12,858 nt of DNA from an uncultured Ruminococcus sp. (GCA_902773035.1 CACYDB010000221.1:1-12858); one strand, 5' to 3'. Counted from the first letter of the stretch, positions 1-6,666 are shown. The notes: generated from the letters alone by a model not told the origin. Numbers and translations: made by a program.

Positions 1-84
1 AGCCTCCAGCTCCGCGAGCAGCGCGGGCTTTGAGCGCTTGTTCTTCAAAAAAGAAGATACCAAGGATAAATACTCGTTTTTCAT
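1..84 (-). CDS. Unidentified protein, N-terminal 28 codons only
   Basis: An ATG at 84-82 opens a reading frame that runs without a stop to the window edge (28 codons, beginning MKNEYLSLVSSFLKN). The start is supported by an AGAGGTG ribosome site four bases upstream (89-95, minus sense) and a consensus promoter at 124-152. The fragment is amphipathic and basic with no signal peptide, so a cytoplasmic protein is likely. It is too short to assign a family and no function is claimed. It is transcribed in the same direction as the NlpC/P60 gene but separated from it by a terminator and its own promoter, so it is an independent unit. Confidence 0.6.
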   Translation of the reverse strand, partial: MKNEYLSLVSSFLKNKRSKPALLAELEA

Positions 85-123
85 ATTACACCTCTATATT
101 CTATATACATAGATTGTATAGGT

Positions 124-152
124 ATTATATATCGACTTATTTCATTTGTCAA
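124..152 (-). promoter_or_regulatory. Consensus SigA-type promoter for the gene at 1-84
   Basis: On the minus strand a perfect TTGACA (147-152) is followed, after exactly 17 bases, by a perfect TATAAT (124-129). The predicted start near 117 gives a leader of about 33 bases before the ATG at 84. Confidence 0.85.
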
Positions 153-168
153 GAGTTTTTCGAACAAA

Positions 169-197
169 GAAGCCGCCGCGTATGCCGCGACGGCTTC
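169..197 (-). terminator. Rho-independent terminator of the NlpC/P60 gene
   Basis: A 12-base-pair stem (169-180 with 186-197) closes a five-base loop. Its single non-Watson-Crick pair is U-G in minus-strand RNA and C-A in plus-strand RNA, so the minus orientation is the stable one. It is followed in minus sense by a T-rich stretch and lies 21 bases past the stop codon. Confidence 0.8.
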
Positions 198-218
198 CTG
201 AATCTATATTATCAAAAC

Positions 219-1895
219 TTACCAATATCTTACGGGAACTTCGTCCTTTTTCTTACCGCCTTTTGTTCTGGCGCCGGTGTATGCCGCGTTTCTGCGGTTA
301 AAGGAGAACATCAAGCCTGTTACAACAGCCGCGACTCCGAGTACCAGCAGGAGCCAGAGTACAAAGCCTGTGTTCTTCTCCTCCGAGGAGATCGAGACAG
401 TCTTGCCGTCTGATTTGCCTGTCAGCTTGGAGAGAGCTCTCTTATTGAGCTTATTTGTCTTTTCGACAACCTGCTTAACCGCGGCGATATTCGCCTCAGC
501 CTTCTGAGCCGCAACGTTGACCGTAGCAGGCTCTGTTGCTGTCTGAGCGGCTTCCGTCTGCGCGGGAGCCTCAGTCTCGGGCTGCGCCTCTTCCTCCTCA
601 GCCTCAGCCTCGGTCTCAGGCTCGGGCTCTGTAGCCTCTTCCTCTGTTTCAGCCTCAGTCTCGGGCTCAGTTTCTTCCTCGGCGTTCGGGTTGGATACCG
701 CGTTATCCGAGAAGAGCGCTGCCCATGTTTCCTCGCCTATCGCGCCTGAGTCTGTGATATTGTTTGCGCGCTGGAACGCGAGAACGGCTTCCTCTGTGAC
801 CTCGCCGTAGTAGCCTGTTACTTCGGCGTCGTAATAGCCGAGCTCCTTGAGCTTGGTCTGAGCCTTGACGATCTCGTCGCCGCTGTCGCTTACCTGATAT
901 AGACGCTCGGAGCTTTCCTCCTGCTTGTCCTCTTTTTCCTCAGAGGACGCCTTCTTCTTGGATGAAGATGAAGCCTTGGGAGCGTTGTCGGAATAGAGAA
1001 TCTCGAGGTCGGACTTGCCGGCGATACCGTCAATTGTTACGCCCGCTGCCTTCTGGAACTTCTTGTAAGCCGCCTGAGTAGCTTCGCCGAAGTAGCCTGT
1101 TACCATATCGTTATAGAAGCCGAGCTCTGTAAGACGGTTCTGGAGCTTTGTAACCTTGTCGCCGCTTGAACCGAGCTTGATAACTGAGCTTGCGCTTGAT
1201 GATGAAGATGAAGAAGATGATGATGAGCCCGACGAGCTCTTGGACTTTGATGACTTCTTGCTTGAGGAGCCTGAGTTATTCGAGCCCTTGTTAGCTACAG
1301 CGCCCATATCGGAAGGCGTTCTGTCTGAAATACCCGAGGATGAGAAGCTGTAGGTCTCGCCGCCGATTGTACGGCTTGTGTTGACGAGATACTGACCGTC
1401 CTCATAATAATAGTAGTTTCCGTTGAATTTTTCCCAACCGTTGTTTACATAGTTAACAGCGGAGAGCTTGAACCACTTTGTCCAGCTCTTAGAGGCTGTA
1501 GACTCATAGCAAACGCCGTAATATTCGTTACGCGCGTCAACCGCCATACCGTTGCCTACATAAACGCCGACGTGACCGGGCTGAAATAGTCCGAGTCCGT
1601 GAACACGGGGAATACCAGCGCTGACGTTACCCGAGGCAGTGGCTGAGTTGAGCTGAGCCGAACCCACGCGGGCTCCGCCGCAGTAGGAATAGATAAGTCC
1701 CGAGCAGTCAACGGCTCCGGGAGATGAGCCTCCGTATACGTATTTCCAGTTACTGTTATAGGCGTTGAGCGCCCACTCGGCAAGTCCCGCGCCTGTACCG
1801 CTCGCGTGAGATGTAAGCGAGCCTACAAAACAAACGGACGCGAGTATAACCAGCGCCACAGCCAAGGATATGATTTTCTTGAAGTGTTTTTTCAT
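219..1895 (-). CDS. Secreted, C-terminally membrane-anchored NlpC/P60 peptidoglycan hydrolase
   Basis: A 558-residue wall hydrolase, probably a cysteine endopeptidase cutting stem peptides outside the membrane. Domains in order: signal peptide (about 1-32, ending SHASG); NlpC/P60 domain (about 36-150) with catalytic Cys64 in DCSGL and His108 in GHVGVYVG; a short aromatic segment resembling wall-binding repeats (about 153-185); a Ser/Lys-rich spacer with a long Ser run (205-237); two peptidoglycan_binding_1 domains (about 238-300 and 333-397); a Glu/Thr/Pro-rich spacer (about 404-460); a transmembrane helix (about 510-532); and a basic cytoplasmic tail ending VPVRYW. The third catalytic residue, usually His, may be Asp120 here. 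The ribosome site is GGAGG 12 bases before ATG. It is monocistronic, with its own promoter, a WalR-type box upstream and a terminator downstream. Family assignment is firm; cleavage specificity is not. Confidence 0.9.
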   Translation of the reverse strand: MKKHFKKIISLAVALVILASVCFVGSLTSHASGTGAGLAEWALNAYNSNWKYVYGGSSPGAVDCSGLIYSYCGGARVGSAQLNSATASGNVSAGIPRVHGLGLFQPGHVGVYVGNGMAVDARNEYYGVCYESTASKSWTKWFKLSAVNYVNNGWEKFNGNYYYYEDGQYLVNTSRTIGGETYSFSSSGISDRTPSDMGAVANKGSNNSGSSSKKSSKSKSSSGSSSSSSSSSSSASSVIKLGSSGDKVTKLQNRLTELGFYNDMVTGYFGEATQAAYKKFQKAAGVTIDGIAGKSDLEILYSDNAPKASSSSKKKASSEEKEDKQEESSERLYQVSDSGDEIVKAQTKLKELGYYDAEVTGYYGEVTEEAVLAFQRANNITDSGAIGEETWAALFSDNAVSNPNAEEETEPETEAETEEEATEPEPETEAEAEEEEAQPETEAPAQTEAAQTATEPATVNVAAQKAEANIAAVKQVVEKTNKLNKRALSKLTGKSDGKTVSISSEEKNTGFVLWLLLVLGVAAVVTGLMFSFNRRNAAYTGARTKGGKKKDEVPVRYW

Positions 1896-1936
1896 AATAA
1901 ATTTATACCTCCATAACCTGCTCCAAAGCGCAGGTC

Positions 1937-1953
1937 TGTAACAAAACTGTAAT
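1937..1953. promoter_or_regulatory. WalR (YycF) type box upstream of the NlpC/P60 gene
   Basis: The sequence TGTAAC-N5-TGTAAT (1937-1942 and 1948-1953, plus-strand reading) fits the published WalR consensus TGTWAH-N5-TGTWAH exactly. Extra half-sites TGTAAC (1969-1974) and TGTAAA (2000-2005) lie further upstream; the last is followed after N5 by TGTTTT, a near-match. WalRK is the known regulator of wall hydrolases in Firmicutes, so the target fits. The perfect box sits at and just downstream of the predicted -10, which suggests repression from this copy. Confidence 0.6.
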
Positions 1954-1954
1954 A

Positions 1955-1983
1955 ATTATAGCAAACACTGTAACAAATTGCAA
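1955..1983 (-). promoter_or_regulatory. Promoter of the NlpC/P60 gene
   Basis: On the minus strand TTGCAA (1978-1983) and a perfect TATAAT (1955-1960) are separated by 17 bases. The -35 matches consensus at four of six positions. The predicted start near 1948 leaves a leader of about 50 bases containing a small six-base-pair hairpin (ACCTGC with GCAGGT). Confidence 0.7.
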
Positions 1984-2091
1984 CACTTTTTAACAGAATT
2001 GTAAAAAATGTGTTTTTTGACTAAAATAGCAATAAACAGTGGTATATTTTTGAGCAGTTTAGGCAATATTGATAAAATATTCACTTTTTGT

Positions 2092-2122
2092 TTGTAAACC
2101 AATATTCTGCAGGGGTTGACAA
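2092..2122 (+). promoter_or_regulatory. BirA-type biotin operator of bioY
   Basis: TTGTAAACC (2092-2100) and GGTTGACAA (2114-2122) form a nine-base inverted repeat with one mismatch, separated by 13 bases (15 between the inner eight-base arms). This resembles the BirA operator of biotin genes. The right arm covers the -35 of the bioY promoter, so bound BirA-biotinyl-AMP would block transcription when biotin is plentiful. Confidence 0.75.
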
Positions 2123-2144
2123 TAAGGACGTTTTGTACTATTAT
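2116..2144 (+). promoter_or_regulatory. Promoter of bioY
   Basis: A perfect TTGACA (2116-2121) and TATTAT (2139-2144) are separated by 17 bases. The predicted start near 2151 places the ribosome site almost at the 5' end of the message, giving a leader of about 20 bases. Confidence 0.8.
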
Positions 2145-2169
2145 TATGACAAAGAAAGGATTGATTTTT

Positions 2170-2754
2170 ATGGATAAAAAGGCGTTTTCCGTCAAAAAAA
2201 TGGCTATGATCGCGATATTTGCCTCAATGATGTGCGTATGCGCGTGGATAGCGGTGCCGAGTCCGTTTTCGGCGGGCACATTCTTCACCCTACAGACCTT
2301 CGCTATCATTCTGGCGGGGCTCGTGCTAAGTCCAGCCGAGGCGCTGACGGCAAGCGTAGTTTATATCCTGCTCGGAGTTGTAGGACTTCCCGTGTTCTCG
2401 TCATTCGGAACGCTCTACTCACGACTGTTCACAGCTTACGGCGGATATATATTCGGATTTTTGTGGACGCCGTTTCTGATTTCGCTGACCAAAAACGGAC
2501 TGATGAAGCTCGTCGGCGATAATAACAAGGCTCTCAAAGCCGTCGTATACATAGGCGTAGCTGTAATTCTCGGAATACTCCTTATCGACATCCCGGGAGT
2601 TATACAATATATGATAGTAACGGGCAGTGATTTCTTCACAGCCTCGGTACTTGCGGCGCTGGCGTTTATGCCGACCGATATTCTGAAATGTATTCTCGCC
2701 GCGGTAATCGCTATGGCGCTGGAAAAGGCGCTTCCTAAATTCTTAAAACAATAA
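2170..2754 (+). CDS. bioY: Biotin transporter substrate-binding subunit BioY
   Basis: A 194-residue integral membrane protein, the usual BioY size, with about six hydrophobic helices. It is the S component that binds biotin; it works alone or with a shared ECF energising module (EcfA1A2T), which is not in this window. Family marks are the FSAGTFFTLQTFAIILAG segment (residues 33-50), the glycine-rich TAYGGYIFGF (88-97) and the C-terminal FMPTDILKCILA motif. The start at 2170 is chosen because an AAAGGA ribosome site ends nine bases upstream. A possible TTG start at 2116 is rejected because it coincides with the -35 box. The gene stands alone, and its control is predicted to be through the BirA operator at 2092-2122. 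Confidence 0.92.
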   Translation: MDKKAFSVKKMAMIAIFASMMCVCAWIAVPSPFSAGTFFTLQTFAIILAGLVLSPAEALTASVVYILLGVVGLPVFSSFGTLYSRLFTAYGGYIFGFLWTPFLISLTKNGLMKLVGDNNKALKAVVYIGVAVILGILLIDIPGVIQYMIVTGSDFFTASVLAALAFMPTDILKCILAAVIAMALEKALPKFLKQ

Positions 2755-2760
2755 ACGAAA

Positions 2761-2785
2761 AAAGAGCCGTCACCGACGACTCTTT
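2761..2785. terminator. Bidirectional terminator between bioY and degV
   Basis: An 11-base-pair stem (2761-2771 with 2775-2785) with a three-base loop is flanked by a T run on the plus side (2783-2787) and an A run on the other (a T run in minus sense). The one imperfect pair is U-G in the minus transcript, so it is strongest for the degV operon, but both convergent genes can use it. Confidence 0.8.
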
Positions 2786-2798
2786 TTCATTATACAGA

Positions 2799-3641
2799 TT
2801 ATTTTCTTATAAACAGAATACCGAGCGTATACGGTCCGCAGTGCGAGGTTATCGTACAGCCTGCTGTTGTTTCAAGAACCTCGTCAAAGTCAAAGAACTC
2901 CTTGATTTTAGCTCTGACTGCGTCCACGATTTCCTTGTCGCATTTTGTATGGGTGATGAAGATACGCTTAGTGTCAATGTCATCTCTGCCCTTGAGGCGT
3001 TCCTCAACATACTGGATAATGACCTTGTCGATTTTACCGCGGTACTTCTTGCCCGAGGTCATCTTGCCGTCGATAACGTCAATGCAGGGCTTGAGCTTCA
3101 GAAGGTTTGCGCCCAGAGCCGCGACTGACGAGCAGCGTCCGCCCTTGTGCAGATAGTCAATGCTGTCAACAACAAAGCTCGCCTCAACCTTTGAGGTGAT
3201 ATTGTTACAAGCTTCGAGGATCTCCTCCGCCGACTTACCCTCGGCGGCGAGCTCAGCGCCGTAAAGAACTACATGACCCTGACCTGTCGAGAGGTTGCGC
3301 GAGTCAACAACATAAACTCCGCCGACCTCCTCAGCCGCCATACAGGCGTTGCGGTAGGAGCTGGAAAAATCTCCGCTGATATTGAAGTGAACGATTTCAT
3401 AGCCCTCCGATCTCCACTTCCTGAACAAATCAAGAAAATCGCTGAGGTTAGGCGCCGACGTAGAAGGAAGCTTGCCCGATTTATCAACGTAATCATAGAT
3501 GTCGTCGGGAGTTACCTCCACGCCGTCGAGCATATTTTTGTCGCCGATGCTTACGTAAAGCGGCAGGATCTCAATGTCATATTTTTTTATCAGCTCGGGC
3601 GATAAATCGCAGGTGCTGTCGGAAATAATCTTAATCCTCAT
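2799..3641 (-). CDS. DegV family fatty-acid-binding protein
   Basis: A 280-residue cytoplasmic protein of the DegV (FakB-like) family, whose members bind a fatty acid and, where characterised, present it to the kinase FakA for phosphorylation and entry into phospholipid synthesis. Visible family features: ISDSTCDLSPELI at the N-terminus (6-18), STSAPNLSDF (60-69), the lipid-contact segment HFNISGDFSSSYRNA (85-99), VVDSRNLSTGQG (111-122), YLHKGGRCS (163-171) and a conserved end including HCGPYTLGILF. Length is typical. GGAGGG lies five bases before ATG. It is the second gene of an operon, 14 bases after the GNAT stop. No FakA kinase is in the window, so the fatty-acid role rests on the family. 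Confidence 0.9.
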   Translation of the reverse strand: MRIKIISDSTCDLSPELIKKYDIEILPLYVSIGDKNMLDGVEVTPDDIYDYVDKSGKLPSTSAPNLSDFLDLFRKWRSEGYEIVHFNISGDFSSSYRNACMAAEEVGGVYVVDSRNLSTGQGHVVLYGAELAAEGKSAEEILEACNNITSKVEASFVVDSIDYLHKGGRCSSVAALGANLLKLKPCIDVIDGKMTSGKKYRGKIDKVIIQYVEERLKGRDDIDTKRIFITHTKCDKEIVDAVRAKIKEFFDFDEVLETTAGCTITSHCGPYTLGILFIRK

Positions 3642-3655
3642 ATTTTCCCTCCAAA

Positions 3656-4084
3656 TTATAATTCAAGATAGAGCTCGTGATACGGGAATGAGTCAAAGCC
3701 GAGCTTCTTATAAAGCTGACGCGCGGGCTTATTTGACTTTTCAACCTCGAGCCTGATAGCGTAATCGGGGTATTGCTTTTTGACAAACGCGAAAAATTCC
3801 TCCGCGAGTCCCTGACGACGATATTCGGGAATGATGAACAAATCCTCGATCCACAGGCATTTTTTGCCGAGCTCCGTGCAGAAGCTTTCAGCCGCCATAG
3901 CGTAACCCGCGAGCTTTTCGTCAAGCTCAAAGACATAGCCGTTAAGGTCTTCGTCAAGGCAGGCGTCGATATCACGCTCAAAAATTTCCTCCGAGCCGTC
4001 GGTAGACACCGCCGGCGACAAATAGAAAAATTTCATCATCCTGAGAACCTCAGGCTTGTCGTCGGGTCTAATTTTTCTTATCAT
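3656..4084 (-). CDS. GNAT family N-acetyltransferase
   Basis: A 142-residue single-domain GCN5-related acetyltransferase that would move an acetyl group from acetyl-CoA to an unknown amine. The acetyl-CoA pyrophosphate loop is visible as EYRRQGLAEEFF (87-98, the R/Q-x-x-G-x-A motif) after strand LWIEDLFIIPEYR, and the C-terminal motif KSNKPARQLYKKLGF (116-130) is the usual GNAT signature. The start has a strong AAGGAGGAG site four bases upstream. It is the first gene of an operon with DegV and has its own promoter at 4115-4143. The substrate cannot be inferred. Confidence 0.88.
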   Translation of the reverse strand: MIRKIRPDDKPEVLRMMKFFYLSPAVSTDGSEEIFERDIDACLDEDLNGYVFELDEKLAGYAMAAESFCTELGKKCLWIEDLFIIPEYRRQGLAEEFFAFVKKQYPDYAIRLEVEKSNKPARQLYKKLGFDSFPYHELYLEL

Positions 4085-4114
4085 CGAACTCCTCCTTAAA
4101 CCCGGATTTACATT

Positions 4115-4143
4115 ATTATAGCAAAGATATACAATTATATCAA
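4115..4143 (-). promoter_or_regulatory. Promoter of the GNAT-degV operon
   Basis: On the minus strand TTGATA (4138-4143) and a perfect TATAAT (4115-4120) are separated by 17 bases, upstream of the GNAT ribosome site and start. The predicted leader is about 25 bases. Confidence 0.8.
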
Positions 4144-4188
4144 CATTATTTTTGATATTCTGTTAAAAAAAGTATATAAAATCCAAAA

Positions 4189-4217
4189 AATCTTCAGGTA
4201 ATCTTTAGATTAATCTG
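4189..4217 (+). promoter_or_regulatory. Phased direct repeats in the -35 region of the esterase gene
   Basis: Three hexamers, AATCTT (4189-4194), AATCTT (4200-4205) and AATCTG (4212-4217), are spaced 11 and 12 bases apart directly before the -10. A perfect ten-base palindrome, AGATTAATCT (4207-4216), overlaps the last. Helical-turn-phased direct repeats replacing a -35 are the usual layout for an OmpR/PhoB-type activator. The binding protein is unknown. Confidence 0.35.
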
Positions 4218-4224
4218 TTATAAT
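4216..4224 (+). promoter_or_regulatory. Extended -10 promoter of the dockerin-esterase gene
   Basis: TGT-TATAAT (4216-4224) is a perfect extended -10 box. No good -35 is found at 16-18 bases upstream, which suggests dependence on the extended -10 or on an activator. The predicted start is near 4231, 25 bases before the ATG. Confidence 0.65.
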
Positions 4225-4255
4225 ATGGTCAGAATTGTTCAAAAGGAGGATTTTT

Positions 4256-5683
4256 ATGAAAAAATTATTAAAAATCTCAGCTTTTTTAATAGCTGTTATC
4301 ATCACCCTAAGCGCGACCGCGCTCCAATCAAACGCGGCTCAGGTCAAGGGAACGCTCGGCGATACGAACGGCGACGGCAAGGTAAACATTGTTGACGCTA
4401 CCCTGATCCAGAAGAACATCGCAAAGCTCAGAGCTCTTGACGACGATTCAATCAGCCGCGCGAGAGTCTGCGGCTACTCGAGGCTTTCTATCCTTGACGC
4501 GACGGCTATCCAGCGTTATCTCGCAGGCTTTATAGCGGATTTCCCCGCCAACGCCGCCGAGGAGGAAGTGAGCAAGGTCAAGGACAACATCACCATTTAC
4601 TTCACCAATAACAAAAAGTGGGATAAGGTATCCGCGCGTTTCCTCAACCGCGTTTCAGGTGAGAGCGCCGACGCCGACTTAAAAAACATTAAGGATAACG
4701 AAAACGGTGAGCAGGTATACTCAGCCGAGGTTGACCTCTCCAAATACGACCGCGTGATCTTCGGCAACGGCGTTGTTGAGACTACGCTTACACCCGTAAC
4801 CAAGGCAAGCAGCGGCTTTTATATCCGTAGCGGCGGCACTGACAAAAAGGTTCTCGCGGGCGTGTACACACACGAAATTGAAAGCGTCGGAAATCTTGAT
4901 TCCGTTATGATGGATTACCCCGACGGCTATCAGAAGAAGGTTTACATTCACACTCCCGCGGGCTACGACCCTGCCGACAAGAGTAAGAAATACTCCGTTC
5001 TCTATATGAGCGACGGTCACGCCATTTTCGGCAAGACTCCCTCCGACTTTACGTCTCACGAGTGGCGCTGTGACGAAACCGTCGATTCGCTCGTAAAGAA
5101 CGGCGGCGACGGCGTGATCGTAGTCGGCGTAGTTACCAACGGCTCGCGCCGCTTCAACGAGCTCACTCCCAAAATAGCGGAAAACGCCACAGGAGTTCCC
5201 AAGGAGTATTACTTTGAGGATATGTCGCTTGAGGGCGAGCTTTTCTCGGACTTCATCATTAATACGGTTATCCCCTACGTCGAGGGCAACTACAACACCA
5301 ATTCGATAAGAGGCTTCGCGGGCTCCTCGAACGGAGGACTTGAGGCGTTCTATATCGGCTTGGAGCATCCCGATATGTTTAAGTACATCGGAGTATTATC
5401 TCCGTCCTTTGACTTCTTCGATATGAAGGACTGGGACAAATACCTCGCGGGCAAAGACTATTCGGGCAAGATGCCGAAAATATACATCTCAAACGGCAAC
5501 AACGAACGCGACTTTGTTGAACAAACACAGTATAAAAGCGCGTCGATTATGGAAAGTCATCTGACGAAGGCGGGCTTTCCCGACGACAAGGTAGTAACCG
5601 TGCTTGACGAAGAAGCTATGCACAGCGAGGACTTCTGGGCAATCTACTTCCCCGAAATGCTGAGCTGGGGCTTGGGGATTTAA
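4256..5683 (+). CDS. Secreted dockerin / CBM26-like / carbohydrate-esterase-like protein
   Basis: A 475-residue secreted multidomain protein. A signal peptide (about 1-27, ending SNAA) is followed by a type I dockerin (about 33-92), a starch-binding-like module (about 110-203, with IYFTNNKKW and VIFGNG, resembling CBM26) and an alpha/beta hydrolase of the putative-esterase (EstD/CE1-like) family (about 215-475). The nucleophile is Ser358 in GSSNG; His456 in AMHSEDF is the likely histidine and Glu417 or Asp419 the acid. It probably deacylates plant or storage polysaccharide while docked on a cohesin scaffold. Dockerin repeat 1 has the calcium ligands D36, N38, D40 and D47; repeat 2 has R70, C72 and Y74 at the equivalent ligand positions. 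The N-terminal dockerin is less usual than a C-terminal one. ATG at 4256 is preferred over 4235 because AAGGAGGA lies six bases upstream and a signal peptide begins there. Substrate is unknown. Confidence 0.88.
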   Translation: MKKLLKISAFLIAVIITLSATALQSNAAQVKGTLGDTNGDGKVNIVDATLIQKNIAKLRALDDDSISRARVCGYSRLSILDATAIQRYLAGFIADFPANAAEEEVSKVKDNITIYFTNNKKWDKVSARFLNRVSGESADADLKNIKDNENGEQVYSAEVDLSKYDRVIFGNGVVETTLTPVTKASSGFYIRSGGTDKKVLAGVYTHEIESVGNLDSVMMDYPDGYQKKVYIHTPAGYDPADKSKKYSVLYMSDGHAIFGKTPSDFTSHEWRCDETVDSLVKNGGDGVIVVGVVTNGSRRFNELTPKIAENATGVPKEYYFEDMSLEGELFSDFIINTVIPYVEGNYNTNSIRGFAGSSNGGLEAFYIGLEHPDMFKYIGVLSPSFDFFDMKDWDKYLAGKDYSGKMPKIYISNGNNERDFVEQTQYKSASIMESHLTKAGFPDDKVVTVLDEEAMHSEDFWAIYFPEMLSWGLGI

Positions 5684-5704
5684 TCAATTCATCATATAAT
5701 AAAG

Positions 5705-5734
5705 CGGGCAGGAAGGTAAAATCCTTTCTGCCCG
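5705..5734. terminator. Terminator between the esterase and patatin genes
   Basis: A 12-base-pair GC-rich stem (5705-5716 with 5723-5734) closes a six-base loop. Its single imperfect pair is G-U in plus-strand RNA, favouring the esterase transcript. The minus side carries CTTTATTAT, so it may serve the convergent patatin gene as well. Confidence 0.75.
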
Positions 5735-5750
5735 TAACTTATATATTCTG

Positions 5751-6653
5751 TTAAGTGAAAATTCTAAGCAGCTCGTCCTTGTGAGCCATAACGCAGTCAT
5801 AGCCCTCCTCGATCGTGAGCTCGAGATTATCCATAGAGAAGATAGCCGTGTTGCTGTTCTTGATATCGACGCAGTAGTCAGCCAGCAGCTTCGACTCGCG
5901 CGTGCTGTTGATCGAATACAAGTCAAGCGCTCTCCACACGACCTTGAGCATACCGTCGATACCCGTCTCGGGAGTATAGTCCATAATGTCAAAGCCTATC
6001 GCGAGAACCCTTCCGACTCCCATATCCTTGAGCACCTTGACGGGCAGGTTATCCTTAGAGCCGCCGTCGATGAAGTTGTACTCCTTGTACGGACAGGTGG
6101 TGTAGATCGCGGGGAAGGTCATACTCGCCCTTACCGCGAGCTCCAGCGGAGCGCCCGTTATGTATTGGATATAATCGTTTTTCAGCCCCTCCTCCTTGGT
6201 GGTGAAGATACACTCGTCGGTGGAGATAGTATCGTTGGTGCAGATGGAGAGGTTGATCGGCAGATCCTCAAAGCCCTTAATTCCGACCTTGTCCATCTCG
6301 GCTTTGATAACGTTTGAGAATATCGCGCCGTCGCGCAGTCCGTCCTTGATAGTCTTTTTGTTGAGCTTCAAGGCGGCTAAGTCCTTGAAAATCGGCATAG
6401 GGCGGAAGTCAGTAAGCTTACTCCAGTTTTCCTCGGCAAAGGCTTTGAGCTGTTCGTACTCATATCCCATAGCGACGAGAGCCGCTACCGCCGAGCCTGA
6501 GCTTGTGCCCGAAACATACTGCGGACGTATTCCGAGCTCATAGAGCGCCTTTACAGCTCCCGCGTGAGCGATAGCCTGTAATCCGCCGCCTGAAAACGCG
6601 ATTCCTATCGCGTCCTTTCTGTAAATTCTCTCATAAGGCTTTGTTTTCTTCAT
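5751..6653 (-). CDS. Patatin-like phospholipase family protein
   Basis: A 300-residue cytoplasmic or membrane-associated serine acyl hydrolase of the bacterial patatin (RssA-like) family, expected to release fatty acids from lipids. All catalytic elements are visible: the oxyanion loop SGGGLQAIAHAG (21-32), the nucleophile elbow GTSSGS with Ser51, and the catalytic Asp196 in the DGG motif of NFIDGGSKDNLP. Length is normal for a stand-alone patatin domain, and there is no signal peptide. It starts 13 bases after the stop of the glycosyltransferase, with a weak GGGG ribosome site nine bases before ATG, so it is the second gene of an operon and may be translationally coupled. Native substrate is unknown; a link to lipid carriers or membrane lipids is inference from the neighbour. 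Confidence 0.9.
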   Translation of the reverse strand: MKKTKPYERIYRKDAIGIAFSGGGLQAIAHAGAVKALYELGIRPQYVSGTSSGSAVAALVAMGYEYEQLKAFAEENWSKLTDFRPMPIFKDLAALKLNKKTIKDGLRDGAIFSNVIKAEMDKVGIKGFEDLPINLSICTNDTISTDECIFTTKEEGLKNDYIQYITGAPLELAVRASMTFPAIYTTCPYKEYNFIDGGSKDNLPVKVLKDMGVGRVLAIGFDIMDYTPETGIDGMLKVVWRALDLYSINSTRESKLLADYCVDIKNSNTAIFSMDNLELTIEEGYDCVMAHKDELLRIFT

Positions 6654-6666
6654 AGGAATAACCCCG

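Noticed and set aside
1196..1260. Microsatellite-like GATGAAGAT repeats
   Set aside because: They are simply the Ser codons of the hydrolase spacer in reverse; noted as possible length variation, not as an independent repeat element.
2116..2169. Upstream TTG start extending BioY by 18 residues
   Set aside because: The TTG is part of the -35 box and the predicted transcript starts downstream of it; the ATG at 2170 has a proper ribosome site and gives the normal BioY length.
4721..5368. 215-codon open frame on the minus strand inside the esterase gene
   Set aside because: It is fully antisense to a well-supported gene, has no ribosome site or recognisable domain, and reflects codon bias of the real gene.
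5781..6317. 178-codon open frame on the plus strand inside the patatin gene
   Set aside because: Antisense shadow of a gene whose catalytic motifs are all intact; no start signals.
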